Source: Arthrobacter sp. NicSoilB8
GTDB taxonomy: Bacteria; Actinomycetota; Actinomycetes; Actinomycetales; Micrococcaceae
NCBI RefSeq assembly: GCF_019977355.1
Contig: NZ_AP024655.1
Span: 806,001-870,000, forward strand
Length of the DNA: 64,000 nt
Direction: 5' to 3'
Numbering within the stretch: position 1 is the stretch's first letter; the number at the start of each line of letters is the position of its first letter. The notes under the pieces were generated by a model, which was not told the DNA's origin, did not search any database, and worked only from the letters and a program-made list of their open reading frames with translations. A program made the position numbers and the translations under genes. Shown one piece after another: positions 22,161-31,588 of this stretch.

Positions 22161-24179
22161 ATGACGCTCCCGGGCAGCGCGGGCCCGCTCCCGCACCACG
22201 ACGGCTCGGCCCTCCACGCGCCACAACAGGTGGAACTCGGGGCGGAGGTCCGCCTGCGGCTCCGCGTGCCGGCCGTCTGGGGCCGGCCCGCCCGGGTCTG
22301 GCTCCGGTCCCTCCACGACGGCGAACCCCGCTACGAGAGCTGCGTGAACCTCGGAGAGTCCGACGGCTGGGGGTGGTGGGAAGCGGCGATGACGGTCACC
22401 AACCCGGTGGCCCGCTACCGGTTCCTTCTGGAAGTCCCGGACGCAACTACCGGCGCCGCGGCCGCCGCGGACGCAGCTATCGGGGACGCAACTACCGGCG
22501 CCGCGGCCGGGGGCAGCCAGCGGTACTGGAGCCTCAACGCGCACGGCCTCTTCAGCCGGGACGTCTCCGACTATGCGGACTTCCGGCTGACGACATTCGG
22601 GCCCGCCCCCGGCTGGCTGCGCCAGGGCACGATATACCAGGTTTTCCCGGACCGCTTCGCACGCTCGGCGTCCGCACAAGACCCGTACCCGGCCCCGGAC
22701 TGGGCCGTGCCGTGCAGCTGGGACACCTCCGAGGTGGAGGGCGCCGGCCCGCAGACCCCGTACCAGTACTACGGCGGCGACCTTCGGGGCATCACCGAGC
22801 GTCTGGACCACATCCGGGCCCTCGGCGCCGACGTCATCTACCTGACGCCGTTCTTCCCGGCCCGCTCCAACCACCGCTACGACGCAGCCACCTTCACGTG
22901 CGTGGATCCGCTGCTGGGCGGGGACGAGGCGCTCGTGGAACTTGTCGAAGCCGCCCACGCCCGCGGCCTGCGGGTGATGGGCGACCTCACGGCCAACCAC
23001 TCCGGCGACGCCCACGAATGGTTCCGGCGCGCCCTCGCGGACCCGGCCTCCGAGGAATCCGGGTTCTACTATTTCAACGCCGACCACACGGAATACGAGT
23101 CCTGGTACGGCGTCCGGTCCCTGCCCAAACTCAACTGGGCATCCCCGGGCCTGCGCGAGAAGTTCGTCCTGGCCGATGATTCACCCGTGGCGCGCTGGCT
23201 CCGGCCGCCTTTCAACCTGGACGGCTGGCGGATTGACGTCGGCAACATGACCGGCCGGCTCGGCGGCACCGACCTCAACCACGACGTCGCCCGGCTGATC
23301 GCGGACCGGGTCCGCTCGATCAACCCCGAGGCGGCGCTGCTCGCCGAGGCCACAAATGACGCAGCCCCCGACTTCAGCGGCGAGCACTGGCACGGCGCCA
23401 TGACCTACTCCAACTTCACCCGGCCGTTGTGGTCCTGGCTTGCCGGGGACGCCGGGCACGTCAACTTCTTCGGAACCCCGCTGCCCGGCCCTAACAAGAC
23501 GGACGCCGAGGACTTCCTGGCTACCCACCTGGACCTCGCCTCCGCGTTCAGCTGGGATGTCCGGCAGCAGAACATGAACGCTCTGAACAGCCACGACACG
23601 GCCCGGGCGGCCACGGTGATGATCGACGGCGGCCAGCGGCTCGGCGCGCTGCTGATGTTCACCCTGCCGGGGGTTCCCGTGCTGTTCGCCGGGGACGAGT
23701 TCGGACTCAAAGGCGACAACGGGGAGGCCTCCCGGACGCCCATGCCCTGGAACGATCCCGGCCGCATCCTCACCGACCTGCGGGCGGACTACGCTGCCCT
23801 CGCCGCGCTGCGCCGGGAACAGCCCGCGCTGACCGGCGGCGGCATCCGCTGGCTGTACGCCCGCGGGGACGTCTTGGCATTCGTTCGCGAAACCTCGCAA
23901 GGCGCCGTGCTGGTGTTCGTCGCCCGGGCGGGCGCCGAGGCGGAACTGGCTCCAGGGGCGCTCTCTGGGACCCAGTACGCTGCCCTGGCCGGGCGGCCCG
24001 CCTACGCGACGGGCGAGGTCACGGTGGCGCTGAGCCGCGAGCCGGGGCCGTCAGCGGGCCCGTCCGCCGGAAGGGTGAGGGCCGATGAAGCTGGCGGAAC
24101 CGTCCGGATCTGCACCGGGGGTCCGGCCGCCGCCGCATGGGTGCTGCCGGGGACCCGGGGGCCGGTCCCGCAGCCTTAG
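22161..24179 (+). CDS. GH13 maltodextrin glucosidase / neopullulanase-like enzyme
   Basis: A 672-residue GH13 enzyme co-transcribed with malEFG, so probably a cytoplasmic enzyme acting on imported maltodextrins. It has an N-terminal beta-rich domain (about 1-150) as in neopullulanase-type enzymes, then the barrel with TIYQVFPDRFARS, DLTANHSGDAHEWF, Asp359 (GWRIDVGN), Glu396 (LLAEATND) and Asp479 (LNSHDTAR). FNLDGWRIDVGNMTGR is typical of the GH13_20-like group. A small in-frame duplication sits in the N-terminal domain (residues about 93-116). The C-terminus is Pro/Gly-rich. No signal peptide is seen. Cleavage specificity cannot be read from the sequence. Confidence 0.87.
   Translation: MTLPGSAGPLPHHDGSALHAPQQVELGAEVRLRLRVPAVWGRPARVWLRSLHDGEPRYESCVNLGESDGWGWWEAAMTVTNPVARYRFLLEVPDATTGAAAAADAAIGDATTGAAAGGSQRYWSLNAHGLFSRDVSDYADFRLTTFGPAPGWLRQGTIYQVFPDRFARSASAQDPYPAPDWAVPCSWDTSEVEGAGPQTPYQYYGGDLRGITERLDHIRALGADVIYLTPFFPARSNHRYDAATFTCVDPLLGGDEALVELVEAAHARGLRVMGDLTANHSGDAHEWFRRALADPASEESGFYYFNADHTEYESWYGVRSLPKLNWASPGLREKFVLADDSPVARWLRPPFNLDGWRIDVGNMTGRLGGTDLNHDVARLIADRVRSINPEAALLAEATNDAAPDFSGEHWHGAMTYSNFTRPLWSWLAGDAGHVNFFGTPLPGPNKTDAEDFLATHLDLASAFSWDVRQQNMNALNSHDTARAATVMIDGGQRLGALLMFTLPGVPVLFAGDEFGLKGDNGEASRTPMPWNDPGRILTDLRADYAALAALRREQPALTGGGIRWLYARGDVLAFVRETSQGAVLVFVARAGAEAELAPGALSGTQYAALAGRPAYATGEVTVALSREPGPSAGPSAGRVRADEAGGTVRICTGGPAAAAWVLPGTRGPVPQP
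22439..22509 (+). repeat. In-frame duplication within the GH13 gene
   Basis: GGACGCAACTACCGGCGCCG and the next six bases occur at 22439-22464 and again, unchanged, at 22484-22509. The offset is 45 bases (15 codons), and between them lies a partly degenerate third unit (ACGCAGCTATCGG). The protein reads DATTGAAA twice, in a probable surface loop. Confidence 0.85.
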
Positions 24180-24213
24180 ACTGGGATCCGGATTCGACCG
24201 AACTGGAGACCGC

Positions 24214-25584
24214 ATGCGCAGCATCATCGACGAGCTGACCTCTGCCCTGGGGCCGGCGAAAATTGCCGTGGACGACGCCACCCTGGCCGCCTACGCCGTG
24301 GACCAGGCGCCGGTCCTGGACTATCAGCTCCCGCAGGCGGTGGTCCGCGCCGAATCGGTGGCCGACGTCCAGGCCGCCGTGCGGGCCTGCGCCGCACGCG
24401 GCGTCTCACTCGTGGCGCGCGGGGCCGGAACCGGCGTCTCGGGGGGTGCCCACGCGTCCGAGGGCTGCGTGGTGCTTTCCCTCGAGCGGATGAACCGCAT
24501 CCTGGAGCTCAACCCGGATGACGAGACCGCCGTCGTCGAACCCGGCGTCATCAACGCGGACCTCAACGCCGCCGCCGCCGTGCACGGGCTGATGTACGCC
24601 CCGGATCCGGCAAGCTTCAAGATGTCCACCATCGGCGGCAACGTGGCCACCAACGCGGGCGGGCTTCGCTGCGCGAAATACGGGGTGACCCGGGATTCGG
24701 TCCTGGCCCTCGACGTCGTGCTCGCGGACGGCTCGCTCATCCACACCGGCCACCAGACTTTCAAAGGTGTCGCCGGCTACGACCTCACCGGGCTGTTCGT
24801 CGGCTCGGAAGGGACCCTGGGAATAGTTGTTGGCGTGACCGTGCGGCTGAAATACCTGCCGCGCGACGTACACACCATCGCCGCCTTCTACCCGGACTTC
24901 CGCAGCGCCGCTGCCGGCGTCCTTGCCGTCGGCAAGGCCCGCGTTCAGCCGGCCATCATGGAACTGCTCGACGGCGGCTCGCTCGCGCAGCTCGACGACC
25001 TCCACGGCTCGGACCTGGCCTCACGCGGGGCATCCCTGCTGCTGATCCAGACCGACGGCTTCGGCGCGGCGGCGGAAGCCGCGGCCATCCGCCCGGTCCT
25101 CGCGGCCGGGGGAGCGGTGGTGAGCATGGAAGCCAGCGCGGAGGCCGAGCAGCTTGTCGAGCTGCGGCGCAACAGCCGCGGGACCGAGGTGGACGACGAA
25201 TACCGGGTGGGCGAGGACGTGGCCGTGCCGCGCTCGCGGCTGGTGGACTACGTGGCCGAGCTGGAAGCCATGGCGGCCGAGCACCGGGTCCAGCTCAAGG
25301 TCGTGGCGCATGCCGGCGACGGCAACCTGCACCCCACGTTCTGGATCGAGCGGGTGGAGAACACCGTGGATGCCGATGCCATGGCCCGGCTCGGCGCCGC
25401 CCTGGATAAGTCCATCACCGTGGCGCTGGCCATGGGCGGCACCATCACCGGCGAACACGGGATCGGGCAGTACAAGCTGCGCTGGCTGGGCCTGGAGCAG
25501 AAGGAACCGGTGCGCGAACTGCAGCGCCGAATCAAGGAACTCTTTGACCCGGCCGGGATCCTGAATCCGGGGAAGGCGATTTAG
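24214..25584 (+). CDS. FAD-binding oxidoreductase, GlcD / D-lactate dehydrogenase type
   Basis: A flavoenzyme of the vanillyl-alcohol-oxidase superfamily that oxidises a 2-hydroxy acid such as glycolate or D-lactate. ATG 24214 has CTGGAGA at a good distance; the length is 457 residues, normal for GlcD/Dld. FAD-binding features are ARGAGTGVSGGAHASEG, PGVINADLNAAAAVHG, STIGGNVATNAGGLRCAKYG and FVGSEGTLGIV. The C-terminal domain has HAGDGNLHPTFW and the terminal TGEHGIGQYKLRWL. It starts 34 bases after the GH13 stop and may be read from that operon, though its function is unrelated. A palindromic repeat separates it from the converging DUF4032 gene. Confidence 0.88.
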   Translation: MRSIIDELTSALGPAKIAVDDATLAAYAVDQAPVLDYQLPQAVVRAESVADVQAAVRACAARGVSLVARGAGTGVSGGAHASEGCVVLSLERMNRILELNPDDETAVVEPGVINADLNAAAAVHGLMYAPDPASFKMSTIGGNVATNAGGLRCAKYGVTRDSVLALDVVLADGSLIHTGHQTFKGVAGYDLTGLFVGSEGTLGIVVGVTVRLKYLPRDVHTIAAFYPDFRSAAAGVLAVGKARVQPAIMELLDGGSLAQLDDLHGSDLASRGASLLLIQTDGFGAAAEAAAIRPVLAAGGAVVSMEASAEAEQLVELRRNSRGTEVDDEYRVGEDVAVPRSRLVDYVAELEAMAAEHRVQLKVVAHAGDGNLHPTFWIERVENTVDADAMARLGAALDKSITVALAMGGTITGEHGIGQYKLRWLGLEQKEPVRELQRRIKELFDPAGILNPGKAI

Positions 25585-25625
25585 CCCGCCCGTGCTGTAA
25601 CCCGCCCGCCGCCCGCCCGCCCAAA

Positions 25626-25691
25626 CCCAACTAGCTGGCAGCAGGGGCCGTTTTGAGCGCCCAGAACGGCCCCTGCTGCGAGTCAGTTGGG
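25626..25691. repeat. 66-nt long palindromic intergenic repeat, copy 2
   Basis: Same element as 17758-17823 (about 62 of 66 identical, same orientation), with slightly more mismatches near the centre. Here it sits between two converging genes, glcD-like and DUF4032, where it could act as a two-way terminator. The second gene's stop comes 3 bases after it. Confidence 0.9.
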
Positions 25692-25694
25692 TGG

Positions 25695-27131
25695 CTAGTC
25701 GTCGGCGTCCGGGTATTCGGCAATTGATTCGTCGGCGCCGTACCGTGATTCCTCGGTTTCGACCTCGAGGATCTTGAGCAGCCCAGTGTCCGGGTTGAGC
25801 ATGATTGCGGCCTCGTCCCGGCGGTGGCGGAGTTCGTTGTCGATGTAGGACTGGACGGCCTCGGCCAAGGGGATGTGCCGGTTCTCCTTCTCGGAGATGT
25901 ACCAGCGGTGCTCCAGGACCTCGTGCACGGCCTCGGCGGGCTCGAGCTTGCCGGAGAGGTCGCGGGGGATGGCCCGCACAATCGGCTCGAAGATCTGGCT
26001 GACCCAGAGGTGCGCGCTGTATTCCTCATCCATGCCCGGGTTGTTGTCCGCCCGGAACGAGTCCATGTCGTTCAGGAGCCTGCGGGCCTGGTTTTCCTGG
26101 GCGTCCAGGCCGGTCAGGCGCAGCAGCCGGCGCTGGTGGTGCCCGGCGTCGACCACCTTGGGCTGGAGCTGGATGGTGGAGCCGTTCTGCGTCGTCTTGA
26201 TGGCGTATTCCTCGACGTCGAAGCCGAGCTCGTTGAGCCGCCGGATACGGGCGGCCACGCGCCAGCGTTCCCCGATCTCAAACGACTCCTTCGCCGTCAG
26301 CTCGGTCCACAGCCGCCGGTAGCTGTCCATGATCAGCTCGCTGGTGGCCACCGGGTCGACCTTCTCCTCGATCAGGCCGCCGTCGAGGAGGTCCATGAGT
26401 TCCCCGGCGATGTTGACCCGGGCGATTTCGAGGTCGTACTCGCGCTGGCCGGTGGACAAATCGGGATACAGCTCGCCGGTCTCGGCGTCCACGAGGTAGG
26501 CGGCGAAGGCGCCGGCGTCGCGGCGGAACAAGGTGTTGGAAAGCGAGACATCGCCCCAGTAGAAGCCGATCAGGTGCAGCCGGACCAGCAGCAGGGCCTG
26601 GGCGTCGATCAGCCGGGTCAGGGTGTCCTTGCGCAGCATCTGCGAGAAGAGGGCGCGGTACGGCATGGAGAACTTCAGGTGCCGGGTGACCAGTACCGGG
26701 TTCAGCGGCCGGCCCTCCGGGGTGGTGCGTCCGGTGATGACGGCCACCGGCTCCACGCAGGGCACGTCCAGCCGGGCGAGCTTGCGGAGCATGTGGTACT
26801 CATGGCGGGCCACGTGCTCCGAGGTTTCCTTGATGGCGATGACCGACCCGCCAAGGTGGGCGAAGCGCACGATATGCCGCGAGATGCCGCGGGGGAGTGC
26901 CGCCAGATTCTCTGCCGGCCAGTCCTCGAGGGCAATGTGCCAGGGCAGGTCGAGCAGCTCCGGCTCGGTGGCGGCGGCCGTGATGCTGAGCGAACTGGAC
27001 ACCATGGAGGCCTTCTGGTCATTGGCGCTCGCGGCCTCAAACCGGGGCAGCTTCCCGATCTGACCGTAGTCGGTGGGCTCGTCGTGCCACTGGGCACTGT
27101 TTTCCTCGGTCATGGGGTTTTCCTCGGTCAT
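25695..27131 (-). CDS. DUF4032 domain protein (kinase-like fold)
   Basis: A 478-residue protein with the actinobacterial DUF4032 architecture. The N-terminal part looks like a lipopolysaccharide-kinase/RIO-like fold: IAIKETSEHVARHEYHML (a possible ATP-binding Lys and Glu), then LLLVRLHLIGFYWGDVSLSN and AYLVDAETGE, in place of the kinase catalytic HxD and metal-binding Asp. The C-terminal DUF4032 region follows (ERWRVAARIRRLNELGFDVEEY). The biochemical role is unknown. The start is uncertain because MTEEN is duplicated (MTEENPMTEEN, from a short DNA repeat), so ATG 27131 and ATG 27113 are both possible. It lies downstream of msiK on the same strand, beyond a terminator. Confidence 0.8.
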   Translation of the reverse strand: MTEENPMTEENSAQWHDEPTDYGQIGKLPRFEAASANDQKASMVSSSLSITAAATEPELLDLPWHIALEDWPAENLAALPRGISRHIVRFAHLGGSVIAIKETSEHVARHEYHMLRKLARLDVPCVEPVAVITGRTTPEGRPLNPVLVTRHLKFSMPYRALFSQMLRKDTLTRLIDAQALLLVRLHLIGFYWGDVSLSNTLFRRDAGAFAAYLVDAETGELYPDLSTGQREYDLEIARVNIAGELMDLLDGGLIEEKVDPVATSELIMDSYRRLWTELTAKESFEIGERWRVAARIRRLNELGFDVEEYAIKTTQNGSTIQLQPKVVDAGHHQRRLLRLTGLDAQENQARRLLNDMDSFRADNNPGMDEEYSAHLWVSQIFEPIVRAIPRDLSGKLEPAEAVHEVLEHRWYISEKENRHIPLAEAVQSYIDNELRHRRDEAAIMLNPDTGLLKILEVETEESRYGADESIAEYPDADD

Positions 27132-27179
27132 GGATCAATTCTTCCGTATTAAAAGGACCGCGCCTAAAGCGTCGAAGTT

Positions 27180-27224
27180 AAAGCCCGACGGCGGCCCTCC
27201 AGTGGGGAGGACCGCCGTCGGTTT
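27180..27224 (-). terminator. Terminator after msiK
   Basis: CCGACGGCGGCCCTCC and GGAGGACCGCCGTCGG form a 16-bp stem with one mismatch and a 4-base loop. On the minus strand it is followed by GGCTTTAACTT. It starts about 20 bases past the msiK stop. Confidence 0.75.
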
Positions 27225-27245
27225 CAGCGTGGGAACCGGTGGGGA

Positions 27246-28328
<1,083 letters not shown>

Positions 28329-28497
28329 AGTTATCAATCCCTTCACCGGCAGGTACGTGCCGGACGATCCGTAGTGAATGGTCTTTTTATGCAGTTGTAA
28401 TTCAGTTATGGGTTTTCACGCGCATGCTCCCCGGCCGAAGTCGGGGAGTATGTCGAGAAATATCCAGTGACGCCGCACGGTAGCTGTGCGCCACATC

Positions 28498-28512
28498 ACA
28501 TACAGAGTATGT
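28498..28512. promoter_or_regulatory. Short inverted repeat in the msiK / VOC-protein intergenic region
   Basis: ACATAC-AGA-GTATGT, six perfect pairs with a 3-base centre, lies in the unusually A/T-rich 273-base gap between divergent msiK and the VOC gene. It could be an operator. Nothing else in the gap is convincing. Confidence 0.3.
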
Positions 28513-28601
28513 CAGATATATGGCATTTAGGTTAAAATGTTACGGATGTCACACGTGGGGTCCGTCACGTGGCGCCGGAAGCGGCTGTGTATGCTGTGCG
28601 C

Positions 28602-29003
28602 ATGACGGCACTGCAGATCTATGTCAGTTTCCCCGGCACGGCACGTGAAGCACTTGGTTTCTACGCCGACGTTTTCGGCGGAGAGCTTGCATTGTTCACG
28701 TACGAGGAGTTCAACCGCAGCGACGGCCCGCCGGATGCCATTGCCCACGGACAGCTGAACGGCGCAGTCGCTTTGGCGGGGTCAGATGCGGCAGCGGGCG
28801 AGAAAAGCGTCCGGTTCGAAGGCCTCATGCTCTCGCTGCTGGGGACCGCCGAGCCGTCAGTTCTCCACGAGTGGTTCGACAAACTCGCCGTTGACGGCCG
28901 AGTGATCGACCCTCTCGCCCCGAAGCCCTGGGGCGCCTCAGACGGCCAGGTCATCGACCGTCACGGACTTCACTGGCTGATCGGCTACGAACCTGAATCG
29001 TGA
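28602..29003 (+). CDS. VOC-superfamily protein (PhnB/3-demethylubiquinone-like)
   Basis: A 133-residue glyoxalase-fold protein. It starts IYVSFPGTAREALGFYADVFGGELALFTYEEF, the usual PhnB-type opening, and ends with IDRHGLHWLIGYEP. ATG 28602 is used. Such proteins bind small ligands and sometimes a metal, and several act in resistance or ring cleavage; no substrate can be named. It is a single gene divergent from msiK and converging on otsB. Confidence 0.8.
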   Translation: MTALQIYVSFPGTAREALGFYADVFGGELALFTYEEFNRSDGPPDAIAHGQLNGAVALAGSDAAAGEKSVRFEGLMLSLLGTAEPSVLHEWFDKLAVDGRVIDPLAPKPWGASDGQVIDRHGLHWLIGYEPES

Positions 29004-29036
29004 CCGACGCCCAGTTGCCCGCTTGGTAAGCCAGCT

Positions 29037-29897
29037 TTAGTTCCGGGACGCTACGGACTTAGTCCGTTCGCGCAGCAGCGCCTCCAGCAGTTCGCAGACG
29101 TGGACGGGCGACTCGATCCGGAACTCGGCCTGGGTGAAATCAAGCCCCACTTTTACGCCGAGATCGCCCGGGACAAGGCTGGCGAGGGCGTCCTCGTCAG
29201 TGGTGTCGTCTCCGGCGAAAGCAACCGCCGTGGCCCCGGCAGCCTGCCGCAGGAAGGCAATGCCCTCTCCCTTGGAGGCGTTCACCACGGAGGTCTCCAG
29301 GACGCGGTTGCCGGTCTTGATGAAGACGCCGCTGCGGTCCTGCAGGACCGCCCGCGCCGCGGCGACGGCGTCCTCGGCGACGTCGTCCGCCGCGAGCCGG
29401 GTGTGCAGGACGACGCCGGCGGGTTTGTCCTCCAGGAGGGTCCCGGGGGCCTGTTCCACGATCCCCTCAAGCTCTTTGCGGATCTCGGCCAGGAGTTCGC
29501 GCTGGGCGTCGTCGAGCATCAGCTGGGAAGAGCCGGGCCCCATCCAGACTTCTGCGCCGTGGCTGCCGATCAGCAGTGTCTCCTCCGGCGGGGAGGCGAC
29601 GGCCCGCAGGCTGTCCAGCGCACGGCCGGAGATGAGCGCCGTCGTCGTCCGGGGAAGTTCAGTCAGGGCCGCGAAGGCGGCCGAGGAGCGCGGGAGTGCG
29701 CGGGCGTCGGCCGCATGATCCACCAGGGGTGCCATGGTGCCGTCGAAGTCCATCGCCACGAGCAAGTGCTCGGTGCCGGCGACGCGGCGCACCGCCTCGA
29801 GCAGTTCGGGGGACAGCGAGAGCGGGGCGGCGTCTGAACTGTTGGCGTCTGAACTGTTGGTGCCTGAGCTGTTGGCGCCGGTGGTGTCAGGAGTCAT
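29037..29897 (-). CDS. otsB: Trehalose-6-phosphate phosphatase OtsB
   Basis: It removes phosphate from trehalose-6-phosphate, the second step of trehalose synthesis. HAD-family motifs are all present: MDFDGTMAPL (nucleophile Asp near residue 50), ALISGR, KGEGIAFL and FAGDDTTDEDA. It is 286 residues from ATG 29897 (a GTG directly before it is possible). The start lies inside the last codons of otsA, so translation is coupled. The N-terminus has a Ser/Asn-rich repeat made by a 15-bp tandem duplication. The product should feed TreS at the start of the window. Confidence 0.92.
   Translation of the reverse strand: MTPDTTGANSSGTNSSDANSSDAAPLSLSPELLEAVRRVAGTEHLLVAMDFDGTMAPLVDHAADARALPRSSAAFAALTELPRTTTALISGRALDSLRAVASPPEETLLIGSHGAEVWMGPGSSQLMLDDAQRELLAEIRKELEGIVEQAPGTLLEDKPAGVVLHTRLAADDVAEDAVAAARAVLQDRSGVFIKTGNRVLETSVVNASKGEGIAFLRQAAGATAVAFAGDDTTDEDALASLVPGDLGVKVGLDFTQAEFRIESPVHVCELLEALLRERTKSVASRN
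29830..29874. repeat. 15-bp tandem repeat, three copies, at the otsB N-terminus
   Basis: GCGTCTGAACTGTTG occurs twice without change and then once with three changes (GTGCCTGAGCTGTTG). On the coding strand it gives repeated (A/G)NSSD-like residues. It keeps the frame. Confidence 0.9.
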
Positions 29898-31407
29898 CAC
29901 GCACCACCTTTTCGGCCAGGGCGGTCAGGAAGTCCGAGGACCAGAGGTCGACGTCGTGGTCCAGAATCTGCTTGCGCATGGCCCGCATGCGTCGGGACGC
30001 CTCGGCGGGCTGCATGTTGACGGCCTTCATGATGGTGTCCTTGAGGCCGTCGATGTCGTGCGGGTTCATCAGCAGGGCCTGCTTGAGCTGGTCCGCGGCG
30101 CCGGCAAATTCACTGAGCACCAGTGCGCCGTCGTTGTTCGTCCGGGCTGTGACGTATTCCTTGGCCACGAGGTTCATGCCGTCGCGCAGGGCCGTGACCA
30201 GCATGACGTCAGCGGCCAGGTACAGAGCCACCATCTCCTCGATGGGGTAGCTGTGGTGGAGGTAGCGGACCGCGCTGTTCTCCATGGTGTCGAAGGTGCC
30301 GTTGATATGGCCCACGGTGCCCTCCACCTCCTCGCGGAGCAGACGGTACTGTTCCACGCGTTCCCGGCTGGGGCTGGCCACCTGGATCAGGGTTGCGTCC
30401 TCCACGGTGACTTTGCGGTCCTGCAGCAGTTCTTCGTAGGCCTTGAGCCGGTGCCGGATGCCCTTGGTGTAGTCGAGGCGGTCGACGCCCAGCAGGATGG
30501 TCTTGGGGTTGCCGAGGTCCCGGCGGATCTGCTTGGCGCGCTCAATGACTTCCGGCTTCCTGGCCAGCTCGCTGATCTGCTTGACATCAATGGAGATGGG
30601 AAACGCCTGGGCCCGGGCAATGTGGGTGGTTTCGCCGTCGGCGCCCCTGACGTGGACCTGCTGCTGCTTGACGCTGGCGCCGAGGAAGCGCCGGGCGGAG
30701 CGCATGAAGTTTCCGGCGTCGCTGCTGCGCTGGAAGCCCACCAGGTCCGCGCCCAGCAGGCCGTCGATGATCGCACGGCGCCACGGGAGCTGGGCGAAAA
30801 TCTCCGGCGGCGGGAACGGAATGTGGTTGAAGAACCCGATCTTCAGGTCCGGCCGGGCCTCCCGGAGCATCTTCGGGACCAGCTGGAGCTGGTAGTCCTG
30901 CACCCAGATCGTGGCGCCCTCGGCTGCGTGGCGGACGACGGCGTCGGCAAACCTGCGGTTCACCTTCCGGTAGGAGTCCCACCAGGTGCGGTGGAACTCC
31001 GGCGGGGCGATCACGTCGTGGTACAGCGGCCACAATGTGGCGTTGGAGAATCCCTCGTAGAAGAGCTCGATGTCGTCCGTGCTCAGCTGGACCGGGATGA
31101 GGTCGATGCCGCCATGGCTGAAGGGCTTGACGGTCTCATCGGGCGCGCCGTGCCAGCCCACCCAGGCGCCGTCAGTCTTGGTCATCATCGGGGCCAGAGC
31201 TGTGACGAGTCCGCCGGGGGAGCGGCGCCAGCCGTCCTCGCAGCCGGATTCATCGTCGGAGCAGCGGTCAACGGGCAGCCGGTTGGACACCACCATGAAG
31301 TCGAACTGGTCCCCCGCCCCGGCGCTCTGTGCCGCGCCGTCCGTAGCAGCCCCCGCCGCTTCAGTGGTGTGCTGCGCGCCGTGGCTGGCGCTTTCCGTTG
31401 CTTCCAT
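29887..31407 (-). CDS. otsA: Trehalose-6-phosphate synthase OtsA
   Basis: A GT20 glycosyltransferase that makes trehalose-6-phosphate from a nucleotide-glucose and glucose-6-phosphate. ATG 31407 is chosen because AGGGGGC precedes it; the protein is then 506 residues with an Ala/Thr-rich N-terminal tail of about 33 residues before FMVVSNRLPVDR. Other family blocks are RRSPGGLVTAL, DYQLQLVPKMLREARPDLKIG, FFNHIPFPPPEIF, GVDRLDYTKGI and TALRDGMNLVAKEY. It is the first gene of otsA-otsB, with overlapping reading frames. Together with TreS-Mak-GlgE-GlgB upstream it gives a full path from sugar phosphate to glucan through trehalose. Confidence 0.93.
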   Translation of the reverse strand: MEATESASHGAQHTTEAAGAATDGAAQSAGAGDQFDFMVVSNRLPVDRCSDDESGCEDGWRRSPGGLVTALAPMMTKTDGAWVGWHGAPDETVKPFSHGGIDLIPVQLSTDDIELFYEGFSNATLWPLYHDVIAPPEFHRTWWDSYRKVNRRFADAVVRHAAEGATIWVQDYQLQLVPKMLREARPDLKIGFFNHIPFPPPEIFAQLPWRRAIIDGLLGADLVGFQRSSDAGNFMRSARRFLGASVKQQQVHVRGADGETTHIARAQAFPISIDVKQISELARKPEVIERAKQIRRDLGNPKTILLGVDRLDYTKGIRHRLKAYEELLQDRKVTVEDATLIQVASPSRERVEQYRLLREEVEGTVGHINGTFDTMENSAVRYLHHSYPIEEMVALYLAADVMLVTALRDGMNLVAKEYVTARTNNDGALVLSEFAGAADQLKQALLMNPHDIDGLKDTIMKAVNMQPAEASRRMRAMRKQILDHDVDLWSSDFLTALAEKVVRDDS

Positions 31408-31588
31408 TGGTGCCCCCTGGGCTTGCTTGTGGCTCTCCGTCAACCCTAGCCGCACGGAATCTTCCGGGCTATTCGTCCGTTGGGCAGGCGGTGGGGAAAC
31501 TTGAAAGCGCAAGTTCTCGGGTTTCTCCCCTAAAATGATGAAGTTGCCACTGAGTGGACCGTCCCTGGCCGAACGACCCGAGGAAACA

